NCBI GenBank assembly: GCA_902798705.1
Contig: CADBXS010000014.1
Coordinates: 1 to 64,000, forward strand
DNA length: 64,000 bases
Source of the DNA: an uncultured Bacteroidales bacterium
GTDB lineage: Bacteria > Bacteroidota > Bacteroidia > Bacteroidales > Bacteroidaceae
Direction: 5' to 3'
Shown here: piece by piece, positions 29,956 to 41,258 of the stretch
How positions within the stretch are numbered: the first letter of the stretch is position 1
How the letters are laid out: each line of letters opens with the position of its first letter
Made by a program: the position numbers and the translations under genes
The notes under the pieces: model-generated
The model's database searches: none
The model's input: only the letters and a program-made list of their open reading frames with translations
What the model was told of the DNA's origin: nothing

Positions 29956-30213
29956 TTACTTAGCTCTTTCAACAATTTGTACTAATCTCCATCTCTTCGT
30001 TTTGCTCAATGGACGAGTTTCCATAATCAGCACGGTATCGCCAACATTGCACTCGTTCTTTTCGTCATGAGCATGGTACTTCTTCGTCTTGCTGACGAAC
30101 TTACCATAAATTGGGTGCTTTTCCTTGAACTTGGCAGCAACCACGATGGTCTTGTCCATCTTGTTGCTTGTAACGACACCCGTTCTCTGTTTTCTAAGAT
30201 TTCTTGCTTCCAT
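29956..30213 (-). CDS. rpsQ: 30S ribosomal protein S17
   Basis: 85 residues from [20 protein letters not shown], the start conserved in this phylum; an ATG three codons upstream is possible. The OB-fold core [20 protein letters not shown] and the end [13 protein letters not shown] are clear. It sits between rpmC and rplN. Confidence 0.96.
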   Translation of the reverse strand: MEARNLRKQRTGVVTSNKMDKTIVVAAKFKEKHPIYGKFVSKTKKYHAHDEKNECNVGDTVLIMETRPLSKTKRWRLVQIVERAK

Positions 30214-30224
30214 GTAGTTCAAGT

Positions 30225-30419
30225 TTATTTGTTGATTTCTCTCTGGCGAAGTTCAGTCTTCATGCGAGCAACATCGCGACGGAGCTTCTTAATCTGAGAA
30301 TTGTCCTCGAGTGGAGAGATGTGGTGGTTGAACTTCATGTTCGTCAAGTTGGCAACCTCTGTCTCTATACGTTCTGCAAGTTCTGCAGTAGTAAGTTCTC
30401 TAATTTCTGCAATTTTCAT
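30225..30419 (-). CDS. rpmC: 50S ribosomal protein L29
   Basis: 64 residues: [20 protein letters not shown] and the end [18 protein letters not shown], a two-helix protein at the exit tunnel rim. It lies 2 bp after rplP. Confidence 0.98.
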   Translation of the reverse strand: MKIAEIRELTTAELAERIETEVANLTNMKFNHHISPLEDNSQIKKLRRDVARMKTELRQREINK

Positions 30420-30421
30420 AA

Positions 30422-30856
30422 TTAGTCAGCATTTTTGTCGTAGTCACGACGTACAATGAACTTAGTTGTAGTTGGGAGCTTCTGAGCACCGAGGCGGAGA
30501 GCCTCCTTAGCTACCTCGTATGGAACTCCTTCCACCTCAAAGAGGATACGTCCTGGCTTAGCAGGAAACACATACTTGTATGGATCACCCTTACCTTTAC
30601 CCATTCGGACGTCAGCAGGCTTCTTAGTGATTGGTTTGTCAGGGAAGATACGAATCCAAACCTGACCCTGACGCTGCATGTAACGCGTGATAGCAACACG
30701 GGCAGCCTCAATCTGGCTTGCACTGATCCAGCGCTCCTGAAGTGCCTTGATGCCGAAGCTACCAAAAGAGAGCTCCGTTCCGCGGTGGGAGACACCACGC
30801 CAGCGACCGCGACCCTTTTGCGGTCTTCTATATTTTTGTCTTTTTGGCTGTAGCAT
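30422..30856 (-). CDS. rplP: 50S ribosomal protein L16
   Basis: 144 residues: [38 protein letters not shown] and [20 protein letters not shown] are standard L16, at the tRNA-binding side of the 50S. It lies 14 bp after rpsC. Confidence 0.98.
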   Translation of the reverse strand: MLQPKRQKYRRPQKGRGRWRGVSHRGTELSFGSFGIKALQERWISASQIEAARVAITRYMQRQGQVWIRIFPDKPITKKPADVRMGKGKGDPYKYVFPAKPGRILFEVEGVPYEVAKEALRLGAQKLPTTTKFIVRRDYDKNAD

Positions 30857-30870
30857 AATTCAATTTCTGA

Positions 30871-31602
30871 TTAGCGGTTGTTGTTTCTTCTGTTTCTTGG
30901 TCTTCTGTTGCCTTCGCCACGGTTACCGCCACGTCCGCCTTCCTTTGCCTGAGAGAAGTTAGGAGTGAGGTCCTGCTTGCCGAAGATTTCGCCACGGCAA
31001 ATCCAAACCTTGATACCGAGCAAACCCACCTTAGTGAGTGCCTCAGCGAGGCAGTAGTCGATGTCAGCGCGGAAAGTGTGCAGAGGAGTACGTCCTTCCT
31101 TATACATTTCCGAGCGCGACATTTCAGCACCGTTCAAACGACCTGAAATCTGAATCTTAATACCTTCCGCACCCGAGCGCATCGTGTTAGCGATAGCAGT
31201 CTTGATAGCACGACGGTAAGCAATCTTGCCCTCAATCTGGCGAGCGATATTGTTGGCAACAATTACTGCATCGAGTTCTGGACGTTTGATTTCGTAGATG
31301 TTAATCTGCACGTCCTTCTTCGTAATCTTCTTCAGCTCTTCCTTGAGCTTGTCAACGTCCTTGCCACCCTTGCCGATGATGATGCCTGGGCGAGCAGTGC
31401 AAACTGTGATAGTCACAAGCTTCAGTGTTCTCTCAATGACAATCTTCGACACGCTTGCATTTGCCAGGCGAGTGTTCAGATACTTGCGGATCTTGCTGTC
31501 CTCAAGAATGTTGTCACCGAAGTTGTTTCCGCCGAACCAGTTCGAGTCCCAGCCCCTAACGATGCCGAGACGGTTGCTTATTGGATTACATTTCTGTCCC
31601 AT
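30871..31602 (-). CDS. rpsC: 30S ribosomal protein S3
   Basis: 243 residues. The KH domain includes [20 protein letters not shown], and the C-terminal domain includes [21 protein letters not shown] basic Gly/Arg/Asn-rich tail ([19 protein letters not shown]) follows. S3 forms part of the mRNA entry tunnel. An AGGAGG (31613-31618) lies 10 nt before the ATG, inside the end of rplV. Confidence 0.98.
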   Translation of the reverse strand: MGQKCNPISNRLGIVRGWDSNWFGGNNFGDNILEDSKIRKYLNTRLANASVSKIVIERTLKLVTITVCTARPGIIIGKGGKDVDKLKEELKKITKKDVQINIYEIKRPELDAVIVANNIARQIEGKIAYRRAIKTAIANTMRSGAEGIKIQISGRLNGAEMSRSEMYKEGRTPLHTFRADIDYCLAEALTKVGLLGIKVWICRGEIFGKQDLTPNFSQAKEGGRGGNRGEGNRRPRNRRNNNR

Positions 31603-31604
31603 AA

Positions 31605-32009
31605 TTAGTTTTCCTCCTTTGGTTTAGCGTCCACAAAAATTGTAACATGATTCGAACGCTTGCGAATTCTATAACCTCTTCCCTGTGGTGCTGGACGCAT
31701 ACGCTTCAGTGTAGCACCTTCATCAACAAAAATCTTAGAGATGTAGAGTTCGCCGTTTTCAGCCTTACGCTCGTTCTTCTGCTCCCAGTTGGCAATAGCA
31801 GAGCGAAGCAACTTCTCAACGTCCTTCGCAGCACTCTTGGTGTTGAAGCGGAGAGTTGCAAGCGCCTTGTTCACCTCCATACCGCGCACGAGGTCAACTA
31901 CGTAGCGCATCTTGCGTGGTGAAGAAGGGATGTTGCGAAGAGAGGCGAAATAGGTATTCTTCTTAGCCTCCTTAATGGCGTTGGCCATATTTCTCTTTCT
32001 TTTTCCCAT
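31605..32009 (-). CDS. rplV: 50S ribosomal protein L22
   Basis: 134 residues: [40 protein letters not shown] and the beta-hairpin [20 protein letters not shown] that lines the exit tunnel. It lies 33 bp after rpsS and 2 bp before rpsC. Confidence 0.97.
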   Translation of the reverse strand: MGKRKRNMANAIKEAKKNTYFASLRNIPSSPRKMRYVVDLVRGMEVNKALATLRFNTKSAAKDVEKLLRSAIANWEQKNERKAENGELYISKIFVDEGATLKRMRPAPQGRGYRIRKRSNHVTIFVDAKPKEEN

Positions 32010-32042
32010 TATGTGATTTCTTTTTTTCAGTGTGAGCCTGTA

Positions 32043-32312
32043 TTACTTCTTTCTGTTACCAGCGTGACCGCGGAAAGTGCGAGTAAGCGCAAACTCACCG
32101 AGCTTATGGCCCACCATGTTTTCTGTGATGTAAACAGGGATGAATTTATTACCGTTATGAACTGCAATAGTGTGTCCAACGAAGTCCGGAGAAATCATTG
32201 AAGCTCGTGCCCAAGTCTTCACGACAGTCTTCTTGCCGCTTTCATTCATATCAAGCACCTTCTTTTCGAGCTTAACATTGATATATGGACCTTTCTTAAG
32301 AGATCTACTCAT
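32043..32312 (-). CDS. rpsS: 30S ribosomal protein S19
   Basis: 89 residues: [40 protein letters not shown] and [17 protein letters not shown] are typical S19, in the 30S head. It lies between rplB (20-bp gap) and rplV. Confidence 0.98.
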   Translation of the reverse strand: MSRSLKKGPYINVKLEKKVLDMNESGKKTVVKTWARASMISPDFVGHTIAVHNGNKFIPVYITENMVGHKLGEFALTRTFRGHAGNRKK

Positions 32313-32332
32313 ATTCTACTTAGTTAACTTGG

Positions 32333-33157
32333 TTACTTTTTACGTCTTTCGATTATATACTGATTTGAAAGCTTCTTAGGTGCACGAGTCTTGAGACCCT
32401 TAGCATACAAGCCGTTGCGTGAACGTGGGTGTCCACCAGTCTGACGACCTTCACCACCACCCATTGGGTGATCATGTGGGTTCATAACAACACCACGGTT
32501 GTGAGGACGACGGCCCAACCAGCGGCTGCGGCCTGCCTTACCCGAAGATTCAAGAGCATGGTCAGAGTTGCTTACGCTACCGATAGTAGCACGGCAAACC
32601 GAGAGAACCTTACGAATTTCACCTGAAGGCAACTTGATAACACAGAAGCGACCTTCGCGTGAAGTCAACTGAGCAAAATTACCTGCGGAGCGAACCATCT
32701 TTGCACCCTGGCCAGGACGAAGCTCGATATTGTGAATCACAGTACCGACTGGAATGTTCTGGAGAGGAAGAGTGTTGCCGAGGTCTGGAGTAGCAGTGTC
32801 GCCCGACATCAGAGTCGTGCCCACCTGCAGTCCGTTAGGAGCGATAATGTAACGCTTTTCACCATCAGCGTAGAAGAGGAGAGCGATGCGAGCCGAACGG
32901 TTTGGATCGTACTCAATAGTCTTCACCACTGCTGGAATTCCGTCCTTGTCTCTCTTGAAGTCGATCAAGCGGAGCAGACGCTTGTGGCCACCACCTCTGT
33001 AGCGAACCGTCAGACGTCCCTGGTTGTTGCGACCACCTGTGCTGCGCTTACCATAGACGAGAGATTTCTCTGGTACTGATGTAGTAACATCATCGAATGT
33101 ACCAATAGCCTTGTGTCTTTGACCTGGAGTTACAGGTCTGAATTTACGAATTCCCAT
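32333..33157 (-). CDS. rplB: 50S ribosomal protein L2
   Basis: 274 residues, the usual length: [37 protein letters not shown] and the C-terminal [12 protein letters not shown], with the conserved His of the peptidyl-transferase region. It lies 8 bp after rplW. Confidence 0.98.
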   Translation of the reverse strand: MGIRKFRPVTPGQRHKAIGTFDDVTTSVPEKSLVYGKRSTGGRNNQGRLTVRYRGGGHKRLLRLIDFKRDKDGIPAVVKTIEYDPNRSARIALLFYADGEKRYIIAPNGLQVGTTLMSGDTATPDLGNTLPLQNIPVGTVIHNIELRPGQGAKMVRSAGNFAQLTSREGRFCVIKLPSGEIRKVLSVCRATIGSVSNSDHALESSGKAGRSRWLGRRPHNRGVVMNPHDHPMGGGEGRQTGGHPRSRNGLYAKGLKTRAPKKLSNQYIIERRKK

Positions 33158-33165
33158 CTTTATTA

Positions 33166-33459
33166 TTAAATGTTACTATAGAAATCAATAGTTTCACCTT
33201 CCTTCAAGGTCACGATAGCCTTCTTGTAGGCATTCGTTCTACCCTTAATGATACCCGTGCGAGTGTAGCGGCTCTTAGCCTTGCCGTTGTAGCGCATCGT
33301 GTTCACGGAAACTACATTTACGTTATACTTAGCTTCTATTTCCTTCTTGATTTCAATCTTGTTGGCGTCAGGACGCACAATGAAGCCGAACTTATTGTTC
33401 TGCTTCTCTGTGATAGCTGTCATCTTTTCTGTCACCAACGGTTTGATGATATATGCCAT
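33166..33459 (-). CDS. rplW: 50S ribosomal protein L23
   Basis: 97 residues: [39 protein letters not shown] and the end [15 protein letters not shown], the docking site for SRP and trigger factor. AGGAGG (33467-33472) lies 7 nt before the ATG and overlaps the rplD stop. Confidence 0.98.
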   Translation of the reverse strand: MAYIIKPLVTEKMTAITEKQNNKFGFIVRPDANKIEIKKEIEAKYNVNVVSVNTMRYNGKAKSRYTRTGIIKGRTNAYKKAIVTLKEGETIDFYSNI

Positions 33460-33471
33460 ACTGCGACCTCC

Positions 33472-34101
33472 TTATTTATTAAAAGTTTCGTCAACAAGCT
33501 TTAAGGCATTTTCAGTGACAACAAGAACATTTGCGTTCAGCACTTTGTATGTGTTGAGCGCAGATGCAGTCATCACTTCTGCCTTCTGTATATTGCGAGC
33601 CGACAAATATACGTTTTTCTTCACATCTGGCAAAACGAGAAGCAGCTTCTTACCCTCAATTTTAAGATTTTTTTGCAAATTTACAAATTCTTTAGTCTTT
33701 GGAGCTTCGAAATCGAAGTCCTCAACTACAACAATTGCATCCTGCTGAGCCTTATATGAGAGAGCGCTCTTACGAGCAAGAGCCTTCACCTTCTTGTTGA
33801 GCTTGAACCAATAGTCGCGAGGTCTTGGACCGAACACACGGCCACCACCACGGAGCACTGGCGACTTGATGTCACCACGACGAGCACCGCCGCCGCCCTT
33901 CTGGCGAATCAGCTTGCGAGTAGAGCCGGTAATTTCGCTTCTTTCCTTTGACTTGTGAGTACCCTGGCGCTGGTGTGCGCGGTACTGCTTCACTGCGAGA
34001 TAGATAACGTGGTCGTTAGGTTCAATTCCGAAGATAGCGTCGTTCAATTCAACCTTCTTTCCAGTATCTTCACCTTTAATGTTATAAACTGAAACTTCCA
34101 T
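33472..34101 (-). CDS. rplD: 50S ribosomal protein L4
   Basis: 209 residues: [20 protein letters not shown], the extended loop [18 protein letters not shown] and [21 protein letters not shown]4 lines the tunnel and in E. coli represses the S10 operon. Its ATG shares one base with the rplC stop (TAATG), implying coupling. Confidence 0.98.
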   Translation of the reverse strand: MEVSVYNIKGEDTGKKVELNDAIFGIEPNDHVIYLAVKQYRAHQRQGTHKSKERSEITGSTRKLIRQKGGGGARRGDIKSPVLRGGGRVFGPRPRDYWFKLNKKVKALARKSALSYKAQQDAIVVVEDFDFEAPKTKEFVNLQKNLKIEGKKLLLVLPDVKKNVYLSARNIQKAEVMTASALNTYKVLNANVLVVTENALKLVDETFNK

Positions 34102-34715
34102 TACTTCTTAATTGTTACGATTGAACCCTTATATCCTGGAACAGAACCCTTCAGAAGAAGAAGGTTGTGCTCAGGAATCACTTTAATCACCTGAAGGTTG
34201 TGAGTAGTCACCTGTACGTTACCCATCTGGCCACCCATTGGCAAGTTCTTATATACGCGAGATGGAGTGGCACAAGCACCGATAGAACCTGGCTTGCGCA
34301 GACGGTCGTCCTGACCGTGAGTGCTCTGACCCACACCACCAAAGCCATGGCGCTTTACTACACCTGCAAAACCCTTACCCTTCGATGTGCCAACCACATC
34401 CACGTAAGGAGTGTCATTGAAGAGCTCCACAGTGATCACGTCACCAAGGTTGTACTCCTCATCAAACATGAACTCGGCCAAGTGTCTCTTTGGCGTTGTA
34501 CCAGCCTTTGCGAAGTGTCCCTTCATTGGTTTTGTAGTGTTCTTCTCCTTAGCTTCCTGGAAGCCAATCTGAACAGCTTCATAACCATCCTTTTCGACAG
34601 TCTTCAACTGGGTTACAACACAAGGACCTACTTCGATAACAGTGCATGGAAGATTCTTTCCATCGGCACTGAAAACGGATGTCATTCCGATTTTCTTTCC
34701 TAATAATCCTGGCAT
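34101..34715 (-). CDS. rplC: 50S ribosomal protein L3
   Basis: 204 residues: [40 protein letters not shown] and [19 protein letters not shown], the tip near the peptidyl-transferase centre. It lies 36 bp after rpsJ. Confidence 0.98.
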   Translation of the reverse strand: MPGLLGKKIGMTSVFSADGKNLPCTVIEVGPCVVTQLKTVEKDGYEAVQIGFQEAKEKNTTKPMKGHFAKAGTTPKRHLAEFMFDEEYNLGDVITVELFNDTPYVDVVGTSKGKGFAGVVKRHGFGGVGQSTHGQDDRLRKPGSIGACATPSRVYKNLPMGGQMGNVQVTTHNLQVIKVIPEHNLLLLKGSVPGYKGSIVTIKK

Positions 34716-34751
34716 TTCAAATTGATTTTAATAATTCTCGAATTTCTTGTA

Positions 34752-35057
34752 CTATACCTTAATCTCTACCTCAACACCGCTTGGGAGCTCAAGCTTCATC
34801 AGAGCGTCAACAGTCTTTGGAGTTGCACTGTAAATGTCAATCAGACGCTTGTAAGTGTTCAGTTCAAACTGCTCACGGCTCTTCTTGTTCACGAAAGTAG
34901 AACGGTTCACCGTGAAGATACGCTTGTGAGTTGGAAGAGGAATAGGACCGCTTACAGTAGCATCCGTAGCCTTCACAGTCTTCACAATCTTCTCAGCCGA
35001 CTTGTCAACCAAGTTGTGGTCGTAGGACTTCAGCTTAATACGAATTTTCTGACTCAT
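34752..35057 (-). CDS. rpsJ: 30S ribosomal protein S10
   Basis: 101 residues: [40 protein letters not shown] and the end [12 protein letters not shown]10 also serves as NusE in transcription antitermination. The 177-bp gap to fusA upstream holds a bulged hairpin (CCGAGGAC with GTCCTTCGG, around 35164-35192) followed by an A-rich stretch, possibly a leader control element; no known class was recognised. Confidence 0.98.
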   Translation of the reverse strand: MSQKIRIKLKSYDHNLVDKSAEKIVKTVKATDATVSGPIPLPTHKRIFTVNRSTFVNKKSREQFELNTYKRLIDIYSATPKTVDALMKLELPSGVEVEIKV

Positions 35058-35234
35058 TGTCTTTGATTTGTTTTTTGAATTGTTATTGAATAAGGGAGAG
35101 AGGTATGCCCACTAAGAGTCATTTGCTAGCACGGCACCTCAGCCCCGTTGTTTTTTTTGTTTCCGAAGGACGTCAAGAAAGGTCCTCGGCAACAATCATG
35201 TCCTGTCGCCAACGACCATTCTCTCATATCTCAT

Positions 35235-37352
35235 TTACACGAGGTCAACACGTCCACCCTGCTCCTTCAGCACCTCCTTAGCAATCGAGCTGCTCACTGG
35301 AGCGTGATGGTCATACTGCATCGAGCTGGTAGCACGTCCGGAAGTGATGGTACGGAGAGCTGTTACATAGCCGAACATCTCAGCCAGTGGAACCATTGCC
35401 TTCACAACGCGAGCACCGCTACGGCTCGATTCCATACCTTCCACGTTGCCACGGCGCTTGTTCAAGTCGCCAATCACGTCACCCATGTTCTCCTCTGGAG
35501 TCACAACCTCAAGCTTCATGATAGGCTCCATCAGCACTGGCTTAGCCTGTGAGCAAGCATTCTTGTAAGCCTGAAGAGCAGCGATTTCGAACGACAACTG
35601 GTCGGAGTCAACTGGGTGGAACGAACCATCCAAAAGCTCTACCTTCAGGCTGTCCATTGGATAGCCACCGAGCACACCGTTCTTCATGGCGTTCTGGAAG
35701 CCCTTCTGAACCGATGGGATGAACTCCTTAGGAATGTTACCGCCCTTCACCAAGTCGATGAACTGGAGGCCACCCTCCTTGAAGTCCTCGTCGATAGGAC
35801 CCACGTTCACGATGATGTCGGCAAACTTACCGCGACCACCCGACTGCTTCTTGTAAACCTCACGGAGGTTGACAGTCTTCGTGATAGCCTCCTTATAGTT
35901 CACCTGAGGCTTACCCTGGTTGCACTCCACCTTGAACTCACGCTTCAGACGATCGATGATGATGTCGAGGTGAAGCTCACCCATACCCGAGATAACAGTC
36001 TGGCCGCTCTGCTCGTCAGTATGAACGGTGAAGGTTGGGTCCTCCTCAGCCAGCTTGGCAAGACCATTGCTCAGCTTGTCGAGGTCCTTCTGAGTCTTTG
36101 GCTCCACAGCGATACCGATAACTGGGTCTGGGAAGTCCATCGACTCCAGGATGATTGGAGCGCTCTCGTCGCAGAGCGTATCACCCGTGCGAATATCCTT
36201 GAAACCTACAGCAGCACCGATGTCACCAGCGCTGATAACCTCTACAGGGTTCTGGTGATTAGAGTGCATCTGGAAGAGACGGCTCACACGCTCCTTCTTG
36301 CCAGAGCGAGTGTTGTAAACGTAAGAGCCCGACTCCAGCTTGCCCGAATAGACACGGATGAAAGTCAAGCGGCCCACGTAAGGGTCAGTGGCAATCTTGA
36401 AAGCAAGAGCAGAAGTCTTCTCGTCCTCGTCTGGCTTGCGGTCTTCCTCTTCCTTCGTGTCAGGGTTCGTACCCACCACGTTAGGAGTGTCGAGTGGAGA
36501 AGGCAAGAAAGCACAAACATAGTCGAGCAGCGTCTGAACACCTTTGTTCTTGAACGAAGAACCACAGAGCATAGGTGTGCAAGCCATCTGAACCGTTGCG
36601 TTGCGCAAAGCGCGGAGAATCTCATCCTCAGTGATGGTTGAAGGGTCATCGAAGAACTTCTCCATCAAAGCATCGTCGAACTCAGCAACCGACTCGAGCA
36701 TCTTGTCGCGCCACTCCTGAGCCTCACCGAGCAAGTCTGCAGGAATCTCGTCAACCTCGTAGTCAGCACCAAGAGACTCGTCGTGCCACAGGATAGCCTT
36801 CATCTTGATGAGGTCAACCACACCCTTGAACTTCTCCTCAGCGCCGATTGGAATCACCACTGGCACAGCGTTGGCACCCAGGATGTCGTGCATCTGGCGA
36901 ACCACCTCAAAGAAGTCAGCACCCGAGCGGTCCATCTTGTTCACATAGCCGATACGTGGAACATTATATTTGTCTGCCTGACGCCACACAGTCTCCGACT
37001 GAGGCTGAACACCACCTACAGCACAGTAAGTAGCCACAGCGCCGTCGAGCACGCGGAGCGAACGCTCCACCTCAGCAGTGAAGTCAACGTGTCCCGGAGT
37101 GTCAATCAAGTTGATCTGATACTTGTCATTGTTGTAGTTCCAGAAACAAGTCGTTGCAGCCGAAGTGATAGTGATACCACGCTCCTGCTCCTGCGCCATC
37201 CAGTCCATGGTAGCAGCACCATCGTGCACCTCACCCAGCTTGTGAGTCTTACCCGTGTAGAACAGGATACGCTCAGAAGTGGTTGTCTTACCAGCATCGA
37301 TGTGCGCCATGATACCGATGTTACGCGTCAAATGCAAATCACGTTTTGCCAT
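35235..37352 (-). CDS. fusA: Elongation factor G
   Basis: 705 residues. The GTPase domain has G1 [20 protein letters not shown]3 [16 protein letters not shown] and G4 [10 protein letters not shown]. Domain II follows, then domains III-V with [20 protein letters not shown] and the C-terminal [14 protein letters not shown] drives translocation and, with RRF, ribosome recycling. It lies 63 bp after rpsG in the str order; no lesion was seen. Confidence 0.97.
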   Translation of the reverse strand: MAKRDLHLTRNIGIMAHIDAGKTTTSERILFYTGKTHKLGEVHDGAATMDWMAQEQERGITITSAATTCFWNYNNDKYQINLIDTPGHVDFTAEVERSLRVLDGAVATYCAVGGVQPQSETVWRQADKYNVPRIGYVNKMDRSGADFFEVVRQMHDILGANAVPVVIPIGAEEKFKGVVDLIKMKAILWHDESLGADYEVDEIPADLLGEAQEWRDKMLESVAEFDDALMEKFFDDPSTITEDEILRALRNATVQMACTPMLCGSSFKNKGVQTLLDYVCAFLPSPLDTPNVVGTNPDTKEEEDRKPDEDEKTSALAFKIATDPYVGRLTFIRVYSGKLESGSYVYNTRSGKKERVSRLFQMHSNHQNPVEVISAGDIGAAVGFKDIRTGDTLCDESAPIILESMDFPDPVIGIAVEPKTQKDLDKLSNGLAKLAEEDPTFTVHTDEQSGQTVISGMGELHLDIIIDRLKREFKVECNQGKPQVNYKEAITKTVNLREVYKKQSGGRGKFADIIVNVGPIDEDFKEGGLQFIDLVKGGNIPKEFIPSVQKGFQNAMKNGVLGGYPMDSLKVELLDGSFHPVDSDQLSFEIAALQAYKNACSQAKPVLMEPIMKLEVVTPEENMGDVIGDLNKRRGNVEGMESSRSGARVVKAMVPLAEMFGYVTALRTITSGRATSSMQYDHHAPVSSSIAKEVLKEQGGRVDLV

Positions 37353-37415
37353 AAATCTCTATATTAACCTTTTAAATCTTTTTTACCTTTACTTTAACTA
37401 ATACATCATCGGATA

Positions 37416-37892
37416 TTAGAAGCGGAAGTGAGCGAATGCACGGTTAGCCTCAGCCATGCGGTGCATGTCCTCCTTGCGCTTGAACGCACCACCCTGCTCA
37501 TTGAAGGCATCCATGATCTCAGCACTCAGCTTCTCTGCCATGCTCTTGCCCGAACGCTTGCGAGCGAACGAAATCATGTTCTTCATCGAGATAGCCTCCT
37601 TGCGGTCAGGACGAATCTCAGTAGGAACCTGGAAAGTGGCACCACCAATACGGCGGCTCTTCACCTCCACCTGTGGAGTAATGTTCTCAAGGGCTTTCTT
37701 CCAGATTTCAACTGGAGACTTCTCCTCATTCTTCATCTTGTTCTCAACGATGGAAAGTGCGTTGTAGAAAATAGAGTAAGCGATACTCTTCTTTCCGTCA
37801 TACATCAGGTTATTAACGAACTTAGTAACCTTCACGTCGCCATAAACGGGATCTGGCAGGATCACACGTTTCTTTGGTTTAGCTTTTCTCAT
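37416..37892 (-). CDS. rpsG: 30S ribosomal protein S7
   Basis: 158 residues: [39 protein letters not shown] and [20 protein letters not shown], ending [14 protein letters not shown]7 nucleates the 30S head. It lies 192 bp after rpsL; that gap holds nothing that I recognise. Confidence 0.98.
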   Translation of the reverse strand: MRKAKPKKRVILPDPVYGDVKVTKFVNNLMYDGKKSIAYSIFYNALSIVENKMKNEEKSPVEIWKKALENITPQVEVKSRRIGGATFQVPTEIRPDRKEAISMKNMISFARKRSGKSMAEKLSAEIMDAFNEQGGAFKRKEDMHRMAEANRAFAHFRF

Positions 37893-38084
37893 TTGTTTGT
37901 TTCTTTACTTTTCTTTAGTCTGTCTGGTTGCATTTCAGCGTTTTCTTCAACGTCCCCTCCGGAACATTTACTCAACCATCTTGTTAGCTTTCCAACAAAC
38001 CAAATGTTGTTAAATAAAAAACTTTCTTGTTTTGCTTTTTAAGACCGTAGTCTGTTTTTGTAAGATAAGGAACGAAGACCTTTT

Positions 38085-38465
<381 letters not shown>

Positions 38466-38693
38466 TTTAAATTTTTTGTTTTTATTATGATGAATATTTA
38501 TTGATAGTCTGTTGCATCATCAGAGAATCTTCAGTCGGGCGCAATCTGCTCTCGTGCCGCCCGCTTACTGCAGCCATATCTTTGTTCGTGCATCTCTACA
38601 CCTTATATAATATATAGGCCGCATTCTTCCCCAACGCCCTCATTTTCACCCTAAATTAAGTGTCAAAAGGGCACAATAGTCTAAAAAGCGGTG

Positions 38694-38701
38694 CAAAGGT
38701 A
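38694..38701 (-). promoter_or_regulatory. Candidate promoter (-7 box) of the str-S10-spc-alpha block
   Basis: The minus strand shows TACCTTTG, a perfect TAnnTTTG, followed by CACC. No clean TTTG is seen 19-22 nt upstream; a TTTTGACAG lies further away. The start would be near 38687, giving a leader of about 220 nt before rpsL. The remaining sequence between 38466 and 38925 is A/T-rich and shows no gene. Confidence 0.5.
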
Positions 38702-38925
38702 CGACTTTTTTACCGATTAGAATACTTTTTCCATCACTTTTTTACTGTCAAAACCATCAGCACACCCATTTTTCGCCAAAATTTAAGTTTATTTAACTTT
38801 TAAAGCTACGATTACGACCACTTTCACCACGATTTCCCTGATGCAAAGACAAAGATGCATACAGATAATTTTAAGGTCACACAGAAAGAACGGAAATGAA
38901 AGACAACTATGAGATGAATAAGCGA

Positions 38926-39046
38926 AGAGGATTCGGCAAAACTGTCGAATCCTCTTTCTGTGTTATTTCGTCCTCGTCAGACTTCGATTTGTCGCAAACC
39001 AGCCTGACGAGGATCGAAAGGGATTATCAGATTGAATGAATCTGAT
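38926..39046. terminator. Cluster of three hairpins, the first a likely terminator
   Basis: Three perfect inverted repeats stand in a row: 10-bp arms at 38926-38935 and 38946-38955, 10-bp arms at 38971-38980 and 39004-39013, and 8-bp arms at 39026-39033 and 39039-39046. The first is a plausible terminator for a minus-strand gene whose tail seems to end at 39095. The others may be remnants of further terminators. Confidence 0.5.
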
Positions 39047-39094
39047 GAAATGAAGCTTAAGTATGAATCAGAAAAACTTCATTGTCGCTATTTA

Positions 39095-39235
39095 TCAATA
39101 GTAGAGTTCCAGAAGTGTGTATCCAGAACCTGTGAAGAGCAGATGCTTATCGTCGAGAGTACCTACTATTGGGTCATCACCGAAGTTGATTTCAATGTAG
39201 AATGTTCCGTCGCCAACAGCCGTCAGTTCACCGCC
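39095..39235 (-). pseudogene. C-terminal remnant of an unidentified minus-strand protein
   Basis: The minus frame reads GELTAVGDGTFYIEINFGDD, then IVGTLDDKHLLFTGSGYTLL, then ELYY and a stop at 39095. The codons look natural and the ending resembles C-terminal beta-sandwich domains of secreted Bacteroidetes proteins. Upstream of 39235 the plus-strand HTCS frame takes over and the minus frame becomes its shadow. It is best read as the tail of a gene whose front has been deleted. The family could not be named, and a chance open frame is possible. Confidence 0.35.
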
Positions 39236-39238
39236 AAC

Positions 39239-41179
39239 ACCCTGCACAAGGTGCACTTCACCGAATTCCGCATCAACAACAACCCCATCGTGCTGTCGGA
39301 AAAGGGCTTTACCATCGATTACGGCGAGTGACTCGGCATCAGCATCTCGATGATGATACCTGCTCTGAGCCACAAAACTCGTTACTTATACCGCTTCAAG
39401 GGCGAGGACCAATGGATGAGGGCACCAGGCTACATGCTCTACTTCGCCTCACTGATGCCTGGCACCCATGTGTTGCAGGTGAAAGCAGAACTGTCGGGCA
39501 TGGGCACTTCAGAAGTAAGTGAGCTGACCTTCAAGGTGCGTCCTCCTTTCTGGCTATCCTCATGGGCCATCCTCTGCTACCTACTGCTGCTCTCCGCGGG
39601 CATTTGGTTCGTGTGGCGTGCCTTCCGTCACCGCCATCAGGGCGAAGTGGCGATGAAGCAGATGGAAATCAACCTGAGGAAATACGAGATGGAAGAGGAC
39701 AAGATACGCTTCTTCACCAATATCAGTCACGACCTGAAGACACCTCTGACGCTCGTGGTGGCTCCTTTGGAGAAAATCCGCGAACACAACCTGCCCGACG
39801 CCATCCGCACGGAGATAGACGTGGCCTGGCGCAATGCACAACAACTATACAACCTGGTGCTTGAACTACTCGACTTCCGCAGGCTCGACGTGGGCAAGGA
39901 GAAGTTGAACCTCAGCCACGGCGACATCGTGAGCTTTGTGCGTCAGACGGCACAAGCCTTTGCCTATTACACCACTCTCAAGCGTATTGACCTGATGTTG
40001 GAACTACCTGACACGGCCTTCGAGACTCAGTTCGACGAGAACAAGATGCGGCGTATCATCACAAACCTCATGTCGAACGCCTACAAATATAACATTGACG
40101 GCGGCAGTGTAACCGTCGCGCTCAACATACAGGAGCAGGAAATCTCGCTCAGTGTGACCGATACGGGCATCGGTGTGAAGGATAAGCGACGCATCTTCGA
40201 CCGCTTCGTACAGGAGACGCACGGACAAGAGCAAGAGGGAAGCGGACTGGGCCTGCACATCGTTCGACAATATGTGGATATGATGGGCGGCGACATTACC
40301 GTGAGCGACAATCAGCCACAAGGCTCCATCTTCACCGTAACTCTGCCAATCATAGAAGCAGAGAAGGGAAGCGAAGCGGCAACAGCATCCGACACTAAGG
40401 AACCAACCATCAGCACCATTCTCGTGGTGGATGACAACACCGACGCGCGCCATTTCCTACAGCGCAGTCTCGACGACGAGTATCGGATACTGCTCGCTGC
40501 TAATGGTAAGGAGGCACTCGATGTACTGGCCACAAACGACCACGTGAACCTCATTATCAGCGATGTGATGATGCCCGAAATGGATGGCATCGAACTCTTC
40601 CGACAAATTCGGAAGAACATACGCTACTCGCACATCCCCGTCATCCTGCTCACGGCAAAGAGCAGCGAGGAAGACATCATCGCAGGACTCAAAGAGGGTG
40701 TAGCTGACTACCTCACGAAGCCGTACAGTTTGACCGTGCTACGCCTGCGCATCAAGAAAATTCTAGAATGGACTCAGCACATCCATGAGCAAGTGGCCAT
40801 GGGCATAGAAATCAAACCGAGCGAAATCACGGTCAGTTCGCTCGACGAGGAACTCATCAGCCACATCATCGCCGAAGTGGAGGCGAACATCAGCGACCCG
40901 AAGTATTCAGTGGTACAGCTCAGTGCTGCTGTCGGCATGACGCGTGGCACGCTCTACAAGAAACTCATTGCCATCGTGGGCAAATCGCCTGTGGAACTCA
41001 TCCGCATCGTGCGCATCAAACGCGGAAAGGCGTTGCTTGACCAAGGACGCACAAACGTGTCGGAGGTGGCGGACAAGGTTGGTTTCTCTCCAAAGATGTT
41101 CGCACAGTATTATCGCGAGATGTACGGTGAAACGCCATCTGAGTACATTAAGCGGAGGAAAACAAAGAGTGGAGGATAA
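39239..41179 (+). pseudogene. Hybrid two-component regulator (HTCS), N-terminus lost, in-frame TGA
   Basis: HTCS proteins sense oligosaccharides in the periplasm and control polysaccharide loci. The usual N-terminal sensor propeller (about 700 residues) is absent. Similarity starts near TLHKVHFTEFRINN, is broken by TGA at 39329-39331, and then runs open from the Met at 39350 (609 residues). From that Met: Y_Y_Y remainder (1-62), transmembrane segment (about 67-90), HisKA with NISHDLKTPL (His127), HATPase with NLMSNAYKY and GSGLGLHIV, receiver with VVDDN and phospho-Asp405 in IISDVMMPEMDG, and an AraC-type DNA-binding domain to VGFSPKMFAQYYREMYGETP. The output half is intact but has no sensor, so it should not respond to a ligand. 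The GH3 gene follows by 79 bp. Confidence 0.85.
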
Positions 41180-41182
41180 TTC

Positions 41183-41212
41183 TTCGCGCCGGAAGCGCAA
41201 ACTACGGAGAAA
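41183..41212 (+). repeat. 30-bp direct repeat, copy 1 (before GH3)
   Basis: It matches 43477-43506 at 28 of 30 positions, both beginning TTCGCG and ending AACTACGGAGAAA. The two copies bracket the GH3 gene, each placed a few bases after the stop codon of a gene. Confidence 0.7.
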
Positions 41213-41258
41213 ATTCCGTTGTTTCCGCGATTTCTACGCGACAAAAAATATAAACCGA

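Noticed and set aside
40944..41258. Upstream extension of the GH3 frame
   Set aside because: It lies inside the HTCS coding region in another frame, has no family similarity and would hide the signal peptide.
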